In this document: positions 48,001 through 59,199 of the stretch, one piece after another
Position numbering within the stretch: position 1 is the first letter of the stretch
Layout: every line of letters begins with the position of its first letter
NCBI GenBank assembly: GCA_004154925.1
Contig: QJNS01000002.1
Coordinates: 558,001-622,000 of the forward strand
Direction: 5' to 3'
From: Monosporascus cannonballus
Lineage: Eukaryota > Ascomycota > Sordariomycetes > Xylariales
Length of the DNA: 64,000 bases
Program-made: the position numbers and the translations under genes
The notes under the pieces: model-generated
The model's database searches: none
What the model was told of the DNA's origin: nothing
Seen by the model: the letters and a program-made list of their open reading frames with translations, nothing else

Positions 48001-49096
48001 ATAATTTGTTACGGCGCTGTACGTTTTTTTGATTTCTGGAAAATATTCTGTTATTATATAAAGAAAAAAAAAGCTATTTAACAAGCGCGTAACGCTTGCG
48101 TATATATAGCGAAACGGCGGCTTAAATAAGCCGCTTTATTAGTGCTGTAATATAATTAAAAGAAAATTTTCGATAAAAATTATAAATATTAAAAAATTAT
48201 TTAACATTACTTTTTTTATATTTTTAATTTTAAATAACATAATAAAAATACGATTAATCCTATAATACAATTACTTAATTATAATCTTATTATTTGCCAT
48301 CGCTAATTAAAGTTAACAGTTTAATTAAAAAAATTCGTAAACGTTTTGTAAAATGTTAATTTTAATTAAAACTTAATTTTGAATATTAACTTTAAAACTT
48401 AATTATATCGATTTTGATCGATAAAATCTGGATTAATACGAACGATAATTTTAAGTAATAATTTATTATTTATAAATGCGAAAACCTTAATAATTTCGAC
48501 TTTTTCGTGTAAAAAGTTATAATTAATTTTTTTTAAAAACGGTATATAAAAAATAAAAAAGCTTTATTTTATAAAGATTAAAATATAACAAATTATTAGG
48601 AAAAATATGTCAATTATATTTTTTTTTATAATTTAATAATAAAATAATAAATTTTAGAAAATAATGTTTTAATAAAATAATATTTTTATATTTAAAGTTT
48701 AAATTACGAAATAATCGATTTATAATTAATACCAATTTTTTTTTTATAAAATAACTTATTAAAAGTTTTAATTTTAACTTTATAAAAAACATATAGTTCT
48801 AAATAAAAAATTAGCTTTATTTTTATTACAAAACCAATAATATAATATTGGAAAAGTTATAGTACGCGTTATATAAAGCTTAAAAAATAATTTTTAAATT
48901 TTTGCTTAAAAGTATTATAAAAAGCATATCTGATAAATTAAAAAAGATAATTAAATATAACGATAGTATAAACTGTTATTAGTAACAAAGTAACTAATTA
49001 AGTTAGGTAGCTTCTAGGTTAATTTGTAAAGGAATCTACTTCGAGGCCATTAATCCAATAAGGTTGAATTGTCAGAAAAAACCGGGGCGAGTATCG

Positions 49097-49125
49097 CACT
49101 AACTGCAATAACCCCTGTTAGGGTG
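49097..49125. repeat. Right TIR of the 4-kb element
   Basis: Complement of the left TIR with one A/G difference; immediately followed by TA. Confidence 0.8.
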
Positions 49126-49284
49126 TACGTGAAAATCCTTACTAACTAACACCAGCTGTATGAACCAATAAGATTGATTGGAAATTGGCCCCAGTTCCCT
49201 TTTAAGGTAACGCGCCAATCAGGCTCTCCTCTCTTAGCCGATGGGCGCCCCTTTCGACAAATTTCTCTTAGGGCGCCAAGTATA

Positions 49285-49640
49285 CAGCCCCGCTAGGATT
49301 ATTGAAGTCGGTGCCATACTCGCCCCAGTTTATGGGACGGTAAGGTACATTTAGCTCCCGGTTATCCCGTATATTTGCCATACAATTTATTAGGAGTGAT
49401 ACATAAAAAAGGTGATCTGCCTTGTAGCAACAGGTCCGAGCGGGAGTAGGTTAAAGGCTGGAAATCGTGGGATTTTTGTCAAAGTAATAGCCTTAATCGA
49501 CCTCACCACCGTAATATTTTAGGTATCTTAGGTAATGGACTGTTGTGCGTCGCAATATAACTCATTATGTCAACCAATTAAACAAGCGACTTTCTAGATA
49601 TACGGGACTTGTACGGCATTAACTGCAATATTCGCTGCAA
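49285..49640. mobile_element. MITE-like relative of the 4-kb TIR element
   Basis: After a TA at 49283-49284 the sequence GGATTATTGAAGTCGGTG, then CATACTCGCCCC, resembles the left TIR of the 4-kb element. Near 49607-49640 the complementary form (GGCATTAACTGCAATATT) appears. The two ends face inward about 350 bp apart. The outer edge on the right is not clear and no TA could be placed with confidence. Confidence 0.4.
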
Positions 49641-49865
49641 GGTTGAACATCGGCGAGTAACTCATATTAGGTCTATAAGGTATCGTTTTTGCAAGGGATG
49701 AAGAAGAATAATGAGAATGAAATAAAGGATGGGAGAGATATTTATATTTTATCAAGAGGCATGGTAGTAGATACATGTCAATAATCATAATTTTACCCTC
49801 ATGTTGTACTTGCGCCATTAGCCCAAATATTATCCGATTCACAAGTGATATACGCAAGCGCTTGA

Positions 49866-50849
49866 TCATTCTTTCGTTCTACACATCTTCCTCATCCCCA
49901 GCCTGCTGACTATCTTGGATAGAGAAGTCTTTCCCTGCTGGTCATCAAGTTTACGAATATGCCATAAAAGCACGATAAGTAGGGCGATGGCAGTGGCATC
50001 GTTCTTCGAATCCTGAACTCCGGGAAGCAACAGGACTCCTTCGCTGTAATCAAGCGGATGGCAGAGGTGGGCTCCAGCATGGTGGTAGATGGCTTTGAGT
50101 TGAAAGTCGGTGCTCTCGTGTGCTACGTCAGTACCCTTTCCTACCAGGTGATAGCAGAGACCACCGTGGTCGTTGGGCCGTACTTTCCACTGGATTTCTG
50201 CGTTGTCCGCCGACCTCACTGTTAAAGTCGGGTAATATCGGACTTTTGCATTGACTGATCTTCTTTCGCCTGCCGGAAAGGCGGGGTCCGGATTCGAAGC
50301 GGCCTGGATATAAGATGTGTCCAGACCGGACCTTGTAAGAACGGAGTGTTCATTTTGCTCGCTGGGCAAAGTGCTACAAGTTGGTCAGCAAGTCACTCAC
50401 GAATCAATAGTAGCGTTACCAATTTCTTACATCGTGGTGATTGCGCCTTCTTTTGAACTCAAGGTCCTTTCTTCAATGGTGATGCCAGTCTTATCTCCGT
50501 TAACATCTACGAAGAAGCGGACATCTGCATCAGTGCCATCGCCCCTAGGCCGATCCATGTACATCAGATTAATCGTGTACAAGTTCGACCCTAAGGCCCT
50601 GCCCCCGACTGCCCTTGTGTAGGCATCGGTGATCTCATATATGGGCAGGTGTGTCGCTGTGCTGTTGTGCTTGGGGATGAAGAGCACGCGAGACAGATGT
50701 GCGGGCTGCGGGGGGTGTTTCCGCCCTTGTAGATTATCTAATACCGGGACCGGGAGCGCACTGTATGGGAGAGCATTGCTGAGAGATTTGAAAGTTTCGA
50801 AAGGAAACGTGGTCCTACTACATGAGCGATCTGTGGCTGTTAAACACAT
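49866..50849 (-). CDS. Fungal-specific protein, possibly tubby C-terminal-like
   Basis: Two exons, 50849-50431 and 50373-49866, joined in phase over a 57-bp intron; 308 aa. I recall no named domain with certainty. The middle (INLMYMDRPRGDGTDADVRFFVDV, then VRYYPTLTV, EIQWKVRP, GGLCYHL) looks like alternating beta-strands, as in tubby/LURP-one-like folds. The end (AIYHHAGAHLCHPLDYSEGVLLLPG, then a hydrophobic AIALLIVLLWHIRKL) recalls a widespread family of ascomycete hypothetical proteins. No signal peptide. The hydrophobic tail could be a membrane segment or buried helix. A decayed relative lies at 52740-53300. Confidence 0.65.
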
Positions 50850-52739
50850 GGTGAACTGCTGATTTGACAGTAAGGGTTGCTGGGTGAGGCTGGGCGGAAT
50901 TCGAAATGAATTATGAGACCCAAGAAGTTTTGGACAGCTACAAAGGTTTAGAGCCTAACCTATATATGTATGTGCCAGCAAAGCTACTGGAGGAGAACCA
51001 ACTAGATAATTCTTGACTGTATATTCAAACTGTTTATACACCGAGACAGCAGACAAGCTGTGGGTGCAGGCGCATCATACAAGTTGGTTACCCAAAGTGG
51101 GCCGTAGATTTACCGATATTGAGACAGCAGGTTGTTGGTACGCAGTTCGGGGAGCAGCAAACCAATGCCTAATCAGATCTAGTTCCCTGTTTCTTGTATT
51201 TAATAAATCTCATCCTGAATTAATAACGGAGAGAGCCGACCCTGCTGAGCGCACTTACCTGAGTCACTTCGGGAACTCCTTCCCGTCATTCCGGAGTTGA
51301 GACCCTCTCCATCCATGTGGAGTTAACGCGAGATCTGCACCAACTCCCGCTGTCGACAAGGATTTTCTTAGTGCTTATCTTGCATAGGAGCGGAGCTTCC
51401 GACACCCAAGTCCCCACCATTCCCCAACCCCCCATGCTCTGAAAAAAAAAATTGAGGGAAAGCGAAGAATGGATGCCGGCCACCGCCGCTGTCATTGGCT
51501 CTTTGTGAGTGGGGCTAACTAACATCACGCGGTTGCAACCACAGCTTGTTGCCACGATGCTAAGCCTAGATCCTGCAGGGGGGGCTGCAGGGCGTTGTAT
51601 TACGATACGAAAGATCAAACCCAGGGAAGGATTGCCTATCTTGGATTATTTCTTCTCAATCGAACACGTTGAAGCTTTCGCCCTGTCCCGCTCAGCCTTC
51701 CTCGCGGCGGACAAGTGAAGTGCCTGGTGCGATCGGGTGGTAGCAGATGCCAGCGGCGGTCAACGTCCAGCGATCATACAATGGTGGGGGATATATGCCA
51801 AGGCTGTGCCCACGATGAGCCTGTTGGGCGGTTAATAAGCCGCAGCGGCTAGGGACCCCGGAGCGCCGGTAAAAGTTCGGGCTGAGTAAGAAGCATCATG
51901 CTATGAACAGGGCACGACATCCTTGGCGTATCATAGCAGCGCAGAGTGCAGCGCAAGTTGTTGCCAGATGGATTGGCACAGCCAACTATGGTGTGTATGA
52001 CCAGCCAGGCCGGTCAATCATTCTGGCAACGACGGTGCAGTCTTTTAGTCTACGTGGCAAAGCGGGAGATCGCAGCGGTCTATGGAATGTTGGCCTGACA
52101 AGCGTTTTCTGTAGCTTCTCACCTCAGAAAGCTCGTTAGACCCCGTTCGGAAGATCTTAACTGGTATTTTGTAGCTTTACGTTTAACTTCTATGGCCGCG
52201 GACGGAGCGACTTCCCTGAGACCCAATATGCAAGAATAACCCCCTGCTCTGAATTCTCTGCTAAAGTGATTTCGTGTAGCTCCCTCGACGCTCGGACATG
52301 CGTCAGGGAATCCGTTTTCCGCAATTAACCGTCGAAGGAACATGGGGTATGTGCGAGTTTCTTTGTTCTTCAGGTCATGGGTCTCGGCATAAGTGCGGAG
52401 ATTGCTAAGGCAACCCTTAGGGACTCGTCCCGCAATCTTGCTGGGATGATTTTAGTTCTCACAGTATAGGCATTCCGTTCATGAATAGGCCCTAATTGGT
52501 GAAGAGGGAGGAATGATCGGTGGAATATTCTATCGTGTGTCTCTGCAGGCCGCATGATGCTCGAATTCCTCGATCGAAGTTTAGTGATGGTTCTATAAGG
52601 GGCGAAAAGTGGCATATCTCCCAGAGAGATGATCTTGTTGTTAGGCAAAACATTGGCGTTGCCGGGTGCTGTTCACCACCCTTTTAGAGATGTCTTCGGT
52701 GCATGGGCTATTTGGACGTGATATTATTTTGAGTTCATC
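50850..52739. other. Gene-poor interval
   Basis: Ordinary composition, no supported gene. Scattered frames (for example 51286-51618 minus, 52370-52648 minus) have no domain. No inverted repeats recognised. Confidence 0.4.
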
Positions 52740-53300
52740 CTCTTAGCCTCACTACAATAAGAGAGTCGTTCCTAGTGGTGAATTTCCACTTCGTGGTTGC
52801 ACCGAATCCGATCCTGAGAACTGCGATGTGGCTCATCATATGGTTGTTTTGAACGGGCGTTTTCAAGTGATACGACGGTTGCGTGTCCATTGAGCCTAAT
52901 GGATGAATCGAGGATGGATGAAGAATGCCTATTGACCTGGCACCTTTAATCTCTTTATATGGACATACTAGCAAATTCTGCAGGCCCCCGTCCATACCTC
53001 GTTGATCCTGAACCAGTGGTCCTTGGCGTTCTCAGAGGCCGGGTCCCGGTACTTCTCGCATACCTCCACTTGTCACAGTCCTCAAGATGATAGTGGAGAC
53101 CGTTGTGATGAGGGTAATGGTTACGAAGTAGACAGGTTTTCCGTCAGTGTCTAAGAAGACGCTTAAGTGAGTCCACTTCCAGACCTTGAGAGACCTGAAA
53201 ACCCACTTATGGCCTGCACAAATGATTAAACCCGCGATAAGGCAATAGTCGGCCCGGTCATTTAAAGTAATGGAGCTTGTAAAAGGGCAATGCCTCCCTG
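52740..53300 (-). pseudogene. Decayed paralogue of the tubby-like gene
   Basis: On the minus strand near 53030-53190 two overlapping frames carry WTHLSVFLDTDGKPVYFV and, shifted, HHNGLHYHL. They parallel TLTVRSADNAEIQWKV and HGGLCYHL of the gene at 49866-50849, in the same order. A frameshift between them and stops on either side suggest a broken copy. Composition is normal, so decay is not by RIP. The limits are rough and the match is short. Confidence 0.35.
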
Positions 53301-54478
53301 CGTGACGGTCAAGGTTGGCAGCTCCTGATTCGCACTCTCGCGCAGAGATGAGTCGAGCTCCTGTGCTCGTCCTTCCAGGTTAGTTACCCCCTTCTGACAC
53401 AATTGTATCGTATGTAAAATAGCACTGGGTATACGTAGGTCGTAAAGCCGTGTGGGCCTTCGAGTTTGATAAGGTGAAATATACTCCGTAACTACTCCCA
53501 ACACGAGCCCACTCCCTTATATAATCATCATCCCTCTTAAGAATGCCGAGCTCAGTCTTATCTTCAAGACGATACACGTGGATCTGGTGTTTATCTGCCA
53601 GACAAAGGGAGTAATGAAACGACAGATATTGTGAGACCCTGCATCACACATTAAAGCATATATCTGAAGGAAAAACGAATATCAGGTTGCATAACTTCTA
53701 GAAGGTCCTAGATAGAAGGTAAGGGTAGCGAACCCTCCTGATATACACGTAGGTACAGCTGTAGCCAGGAGCAAAAGATACCAGGGGTGCATAAACCCGT
53801 TTCCTTTCAGTGGTTGATCAAATTAAGCCAAGGCTTGGCTGTTTGATCGACTTCACCTGGGTCTGACCGATATCGTGCCCGCAAACCAGCTTCCGTAAAC
53901 GCCTGTCAAAGATAGTTGAATGCCCGCGAGATTCGATACAAGCGACCGGTTTTACTGCTTCGTAAACTGCACAGCCATATAAATGCACGGAAAGTGTGTG
54001 TCGTCTTATAGCCATTCGGACCCCTATTCCAACAATGCATCCCCGACCCCCTAAAAGATGAGTGACAGGCAAAGCCGCGCAGTAAAGACTTGGTCTGGGC
54101 ATTAGGAACGTAGCCATCCCCCATAGTTGCGCTACGTGATACGAGATAGCCAATACAAAGGAAGCTCTAACGACAGGTGATTACTATCAGCGGCTCCTCC
54201 AGCGGAATATATAATTAACCCCCGCGACACATACAACTGACCAATACAACATTATTGTACAACCCAGACACCACCACCAGCATATACACTACTGAGACAC
54301 CGCCTTTCCAACCCTCTTTAATTATGTATTACCATGATCATTATCGCATACGAAGTAATAAAACCCATACCACCTAGGCCGTCGTACTCCGCTCCATGCA
54401 TAAACTTCGCTATACCTCATGCAAATGGTATCAAACCGAGCGGGGGAGGTGGTGCATTCTCCTCTGTGTATCCCGTAA
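53301..54478. other. Gene-poor interval upstream of glycosyltransferase 3' end
   Basis: No gene supported. Short minus-strand frames (53380-53577, 53818-54153) lack recognised domains and may be further debris of the tubby-like family. Confidence 0.4.
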
Positions 54479-57400
54479 TCAAGCCGCCACCCCGTCCGGC
54501 GCGTGATCCGTTTTCGCAACTTGCCCAACCTTAACTCCACCCGACCCTTCTTTATTAGTCCCTTCCGTATAGGTATGCTCGTTAGCAAGATCGCCTCTGC
54601 CATCCTTCGCCGCCACCGCGTTCTCCTCACCAACGCCAACACCTACGCCTACGCCTGGATCCACATTCTTCTCTGTATCTGTTGGCACACGCCTATCACC
54701 CCCGATAGCGTCGCCAAACACAGTCTCCGGCTCCTCACCGCGGTTCAAGGCGTCGATGGCTCTCTGCGCCGTCTCCACGCTCTCGAAGACGCGCCCGCTC
54801 CCCCACCTGCTGAGCACCATGCTCTTCGCAAGCGCACCTGCTGCGGCGGCGCCGCCGCCGGCGGTACCGGTACCGGTACCACTACTACCAACAACCGCGC
54901 GCTGATGATGGAAGAGCCCGAGCAGGCCGTGCTTGGTGTTCCCCGCCGAGACGAGGTCCGCGAGGGCGCGCATGATTTTCCACCCGGCGAGGACGTCGCG
55001 CATGACCCTCTCCCTCTCGGCGTCATCCAGCGCGGCTATCTCGCGCTTCACTTGTACGATGCGCGCCCTCCTAATAAGCCGCCTCGTCTTCTCGAGCCTG
55101 CTGCCCCGGCGCTCGGCCTGCTTCGCGATGCCCTTAAGAGCGTAACTGAAGGGGCCCAGGATCGCCGCGAGGTCCTTCAGCACGAACCCCGTGATGCCCA
55201 TGCCGACGCCGGCTAAGGCGCCTTTGAACCCGCGTTCGCGGGCCCCGCGCACCGGCAATCGCACCAGCCCCGTCCACCCGTCGTAGATGCCGTAGATGAA
55301 CTCGGACCGCGCCGCCCGGAGGCCGGACTTGATCCCCGTCACACGTGTCGGCGTGCGCACGGTGTCGTCACCGTACAAACGAGGCGCGTTGTGGAACCCC
55401 TGTGCTAGGGCTAGTGCAAGGTCGATGGGCGCGTGCGCCAGAGCGCGCCCAGACTTGCCTACCCCTTCCGAGATTTCGTTGAAGTACTCCTCTTGGCCGT
55501 CATCGGTCAGGCCGGCGGTGCCAGGGGTCGTGGCGGTGGCTGGTGTCCTCGTGCCAGAAGGCCTGTCAGCCAATGGTGTACCAGGCTGGGCGTTAGAATT
55601 TGTCTCTGCTTGTCCTTCCGATTGTGTAGGGAGCGGATAGCTCGGTGCCGTCGTGGAAGTATTATTTGACGGTTTACTCAGCCGGTGCCTCCTCTTCGCC
55701 TCCCTCTTCCTCCTGCGCTCTGCTCGCTTGTGGGACAACTTGGCTAGTCGATAGGGCACGCTGCTGATGCCACCAAAGACATCACCAACTGTCCCTGCTA
55801 GAGATCCCGCAATACCGGTAAGTGGCTCGCCGGGCCCTACGAAGTCGTTCCATTCTTTGTGACGTATCGGACGCAAACCCCGCCATGCGAGGAAGCCCCT
55901 GCCAACCAAGATATCTGCCGCGAGGGCGCTGAGCTTGATCCCCGTGCTTTTGACCTTCCATACTGCTACCCGATCCGTCAGTATGGCGCAGCGCATGGAA
56001 TTCTCTCCCTCGAGACATAAGTGCGAGTGGAAAGATCGCACAGCGTTTTTAGCCCCGTCGCCTTCAAGCTCTATCGATTCGGCAATCTTCCCTGCCTCGG
56101 CCTTTGCCTTATCTGTTAAGCAAAACTTGATGCCTTCAGCTAACGCTTCGGTTGTGAGTCTTTTGTACGGGACAGGCATCGGACCCGCTCCGGCACTACC
56201 GATCACCGAGCCCCAGAAGTACTGATCACCAAAGAAAGGCACGACCATCGTCGGTTTTCCACATTTGAGAGCGATGGCCGTCGTGCCGGCGCCACCGTGG
56301 ATGGCGCAGGCCCGAACTCTCGGGAAAAGCCAGTCATGCGGTGTATTCTCCAGCATGTAGATATTGTCGGGCACATCGTCCTGGTCGAGCCCACTCCATC
56401 CTTTGGAAACAAGCGCACGAACTCCGGCTAACTTTACAGCTTCGAAGATTAACCCGGTGAAGCGGTCAGGGTCGTCGACGACAATGGAACCGAATCCAAT
56501 ATAGATGGGCGTCTCGCCGGCGTCGAGGAAGTCAACCAGGTCTCGTGGCGGCTTGAAAGATGAAGCGAGGTCGAGAAAAACAAAACCCGAAACATCTATC
56601 TCGTCGCCCCAATCTGCGGGCTTCGGTACGAGTCCAGGACTCCACAGATACGTGACGGGTACATGAAGGCGATAGGTCGCGCCAGGTGCCCATAACGTGG
56701 AAACGGGATCCAATCCAAGAGTCTTGCGACGGAAGTCGTTGACCAGATCACCGAGGCCTTGCCAAACCATCATCTCGACTAAGGGATACGATATGAAGTT
56801 GGTGTAGCCCGGATCCACGTTGGATTTCTTGATCGTAGCTAAAGGGTGCGGAAAAGCCTGTGTTGGCGTATAAGGAAACGTGAACATCAAATGCAGGGGT
56901 ATACCCAAAGCCTCGGCGCAGTGGATATGAGCGAAACTCGGCGGGTTGGCGATGATAGCATCGGCCACGAAGGGCGGTTTTTCGCCCATCATCTTCAAGT
57001 TCCTGGTATCTCTTTCGCTGTCGGTCGCGTTGGTGCAAGCTCGCCAGAACCCTTCGAACATCTCTGCCATGGCAGCACGTCTCTTGCCGATATCGCCTGC
57101 CTTGACGGATTCCAGCTTTGGGATCATCCCGGGGTTCTTCACCATAAAGGCCATGAGCTCAGAGGGATCGCCGCCGACAGAGAAGAACTCCAATCCGGAG
57201 TCCTTCTCTACAAAGTCCCGAAAGGCGGGGTGGGTTGCGATCCGGACTCGGTGTCCGTAGTCTTCTTTGAGAACTTTTCCGATCTTCAAGAAAGGTTGGG
57301 CGTCGCCCCGGGAGCCAATAACCATTATGACGATATTGAGCTTCGGCTTCTTTACCTTCTGCAATGTTGCCGTGCTGGTCGAAGAAAGCCGTGTCGGTGT

Positions 57401-58144
57401 GGGTCGGTGCCCGGGCTTCCCTTCGCCTTCTTCGCCTACCACCGCCTTTTTGACGGCGGTACCGAGCGCTTTCGCCAGATATCCTGTATTACTCGTGTCG
57501 TTCACCGTGATATTGAGACGACCATCTTTTTTAGAGACCTTGCCTTTTGTCTGGTAGTTCTCGTTTTGGACCCGAAACCGTCCAAACCTCTCCTCCTCCC
57601 ACTTCTTACACCGCGCCCTGTCCCTCTTCCTCACCTTTCCAGCTTTGGATTCACCGTCCTCCTCCTCTTCAGAAGACGCCGAGCTAGACGTATCATCATT
57701 GTCGTAAGACTGATCTTCAGGTGTGCTGTCGGGAATGGAAAGGTTCGTTGCTGCGCGCTTAACACGGTGAAGAGGATGCTCGGTTCGAAGGGGTGCATCG
57801 GTAAGGAACTTCTTCTCTAAATACGGTCGCCCGGACCCAGGGGGCTCCGCAAGGCCAGCGGGCGGTTGAGCTGACGGTTCGGAAAGTGTTTTCGGTCGAC
57901 TCTCTGCAAGTTCGGGGGGTTTAGCGGTCGCAGATGGCTTGTCTGCCGTTGTGCTCGCCCGTGCGGTAGTAGCCGGAGACTCCACGTCAGGCGGGACTAG
58001 GTTCGGGTAGACCAGGTGGCCCTCTTTATCGCGGAGTGCAATTCCCCGCCGGCCATCTCGGTTTACGGCTTCCGCAAGAACCTTGTCATATTCGTCGCTC
58101 TCTATCGGAGCCGTAGGTGGCTTGTCGAACTCGACGGGAGGCAT
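54479..58144 (-). CDS. UDP-glycosyltransferase, sterol 3-beta-glucosyltransferase-like
   Basis: A single exon of 1221 codons; the ATG at 58144 (MPPVEF) is chosen over an upstream in-frame TTG. Residues 1-260 are low-complexity with an acidic patch (SSASSEEEEDGE). A GT28-type N-terminal fold starts at about residue 268 (KLNIVIMVIGSRGDAQPFLKIG), and the nucleotide-sugar half ends in HGGAGTTA (His616 onward) and PFFGDQYFWG (Asp640-Gln641), typical of UGT80/UGT51 enzymes that put glucose on sterols. PH and GRAM domains of yeast Ugt51 are absent. The last ~470 residues form a long extension with basic (KRAERRRKREAKRRHR), Gly-rich (GTGTGTAGG, VGVGVGVG) and amphipathic parts (GITGFVLKDLAAILGPFSYALKG), perhaps for membrane or lipid contact. 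Substrate is inferred from family only. Confidence 0.88.
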   Translation of the reverse strand: MPPVEFDKPPTAPIESDEYDKVLAEAVNRDGRRGIALRDKEGHLVYPNLVPPDVESPATTARASTTADKPSATAKPPELAESRPKTLSEPSAQPPAGLAEPPGSGRPYLEKKFLTDAPLRTEHPLHRVKRAATNLSIPDSTPEDQSYDNDDTSSSASSEEEEDGESKAGKVRKRDRARCKKWEEERFGRFRVQNENYQTKGKVSKKDGRLNITVNDTSNTGYLAKALGTAVKKAVVGEEGEGKPGHRPTPTRLSSTSTATLQKVKKPKLNIVIMVIGSRGDAQPFLKIGKVLKEDYGHRVRIATHPAFRDFVEKDSGLEFFSVGGDPSELMAFMVKNPGMIPKLESVKAGDIGKRRAAMAEMFEGFWRACTNATDSERDTRNLKMMGEKPPFVADAIIANPPSFAHIHCAEALGIPLHLMFTFPYTPTQAFPHPLATIKKSNVDPGYTNFISYPLVEMMVWQGLGDLVNDFRRKTLGLDPVSTLWAPGATYRLHVPVTYLWSPGLVPKPADWGDEIDVSGFVFLDLASSFKPPRDLVDFLDAGETPIYIGFGSIVVDDPDRFTGLIFEAVKLAGVRALVSKGWSGLDQDDVPDNIYMLENTPHDWLFPRVRACAIHGGAGTTAIALKCGKPTMVVPFFGDQYFWGSVIGSAGAGPMPVPYKRLTTEALAEGIKFCLTDKAKAEAGKIAESIELEGDGAKNAVRSFHSHLCLEGENSMRCAILTDRVAVWKVKSTGIKLSALAADILVGRGFLAWRGLRPIRHKEWNDFVGPGEPLTGIAGSLAGTVGDVFGGISSVPYRLAKLSHKRAERRRKREAKRRHRLSKPSNNTSTTAPSYPLPTQSEGQAETNSNAQPGTPLADRPSGTRTPATATTPGTAGLTDDGQEEYFNEISEGVGKSGRALAHAPIDLALALAQGFHNAPRLYGDDTVRTPTRVTGIKSGLRAARSEFIYGIYDGWTGLVRLPVRGARERGFKGALAGVGMGITGFVLKDLAAILGPFSYALKGIAKQAERRGSRLEKTRRLIRRARIVQVKREIAALDDAERERVMRDVLAGWKIMRALADLVSAGNTKHGLLGLFHHQRAVVGSSGTGTGTAGGGAAAAGALAKSMVLSRWGSGRVFESVETAQRAIDALNRGEEPETVFGDAIGGDRRVPTDTEKNVDPGVGVGVGVGEENAVAAKDGRGDLANEHTYTEGTNKEGSGGVKVGQVAKTDHAPDGVAA

Positions 58145-58800
58145 TGCGCCTCTGGGCAAGATTAGTCGCTTGCGTACGCAGTTGTTAAGTCAAGGTTCGC
58201 ATAACGAGGGCGCCCTGAGATATGTTGGCGGGGATGGGTCCAGGATATCAAAGAAGAACGACGTAGACAGCTATCCAGTGATGACGTAGATATTCCAGAG
58301 TATTCTATGTTGCGCGGAAATATGCGTTGGACCGTGGTATAATTCAAACAATTCACCACGCCAGGGTCGCTCCCTTTTGCTCAACGGAAAAAAAGTCTCC
58401 GTATCTGAACGACTATACCTACGGATAAGTGGGCATTGGCGATGGAATTCAGCAAAGCGGTTAATAAAGCTGGGGGATTTCATGGTGGCCATGTTTACCC
58501 GGGTTCGAAAGGGGGTTCGTAAAAAAATAACGTTGATGATACGTACTGTTTGTTGTGCACAATGACAATGACAACGACGTCACTTAATCTTGGGAAAAGA
58601 AAGTTTCGCTCTTGGGGCGGATCGCGGCGGTGGCAAGGATTGTGCCTCCTCATTGGTGGCTTGCATTAAACGCTCAAGGTTAGGTATCGCTATATACGGT
58701 ATGAGATATACTTTTTCGACAAATAGGATGCATGCCACTGTCTTCCGGTGGCGGGGCATGCCGCCCCATAATATTAACTTCATTTTAGTTTCTCCTTATT
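58145..58800. other. 5' flank of the glycosyltransferase gene
   Basis: No gene is supported. The region probably carries the promoter; no specific site can be named. Confidence 0.45.
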
Positions 58801-58802
58801 TA

Positions 58803-59197
58803 GCTCTCAGGCGTCATTGAAGTTAGTGACATACAAGCCTCTTGTTTGATTAACTACCTACCCAGGCAATCATCTATCTATCAGGACAAATCGTGACCCG
58901 CCAAAATCATTAGATAAGAACTTCGATTTGACAATTGCTTCGACATATGTCCCGTCACGATGACGTACATGGCAAATACCTACTACAAACAACGCTTGGC
59001 CCACATATCCGGATTACACGATGAGAAAATGTTAAGCCGAATCTTGGGCCTAATAAACTAAAAAAAGCAACCCCCCCTACAATAAAACGAGGGGACGGGC
59101 GTATCAAAATTGCATACGGCAGGCATAAGTTAGTTATATGTTTCCTTCAAAAATATCGGAACTTCTACAGCACTAAGTGCAATGTTCGCTGAGGCTG
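58803..59197. mobile_element. MITE-like element, TA-flanked
   Basis: Left end CATTGAAGTTAGTGACATAC (from 58814) and the complement of the right end (CATTGCACTTAGTGCTGTAG) face each other across 395 bp; TA lies at 58801-58802 and 59198-59199. Both ends resemble the TIR of the 45060-49125 element (TTATTGCAGTTAGTGGCATAC), so this looks like a short non-autonomous family member. No coding potential and no strong RIP. Confidence 0.55.
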
Positions 59198-59199
59198 TA

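Larger units (their letters stand above)
45060..49125. mobile_element. TA-flanked DNA transposon or relic with 29-bp TIRs, RIP-saturated
   Basis: The left repeat (45060-45088) starts CACCCTAACAGGG; the complement of 49097-49125 is identical but for one transition. Similarity continues loosely another 13 bp (ATAC..GCCCC). TA dinucleotides flank both ends (45058-45059, 49126-49127). The 4.07-kb body is extremely AT-rich with no surviving reading frame or transposase motif on either strand. TA duplication suggests Tc1/mariner/pogo or PIF-like, but the length exceeds Fot1-type elements, so it may carry other insertions. Ends have escaped RIP. Confidence 0.72.

Noticed and set aside
48610..48792. 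60-codon frame inside the 4-kb TIR element as transposase remnant
   Set aside because: Composition is almost only Lys, Leu, Ile, Phe and Asn, as expected by chance in AT-rich DNA.
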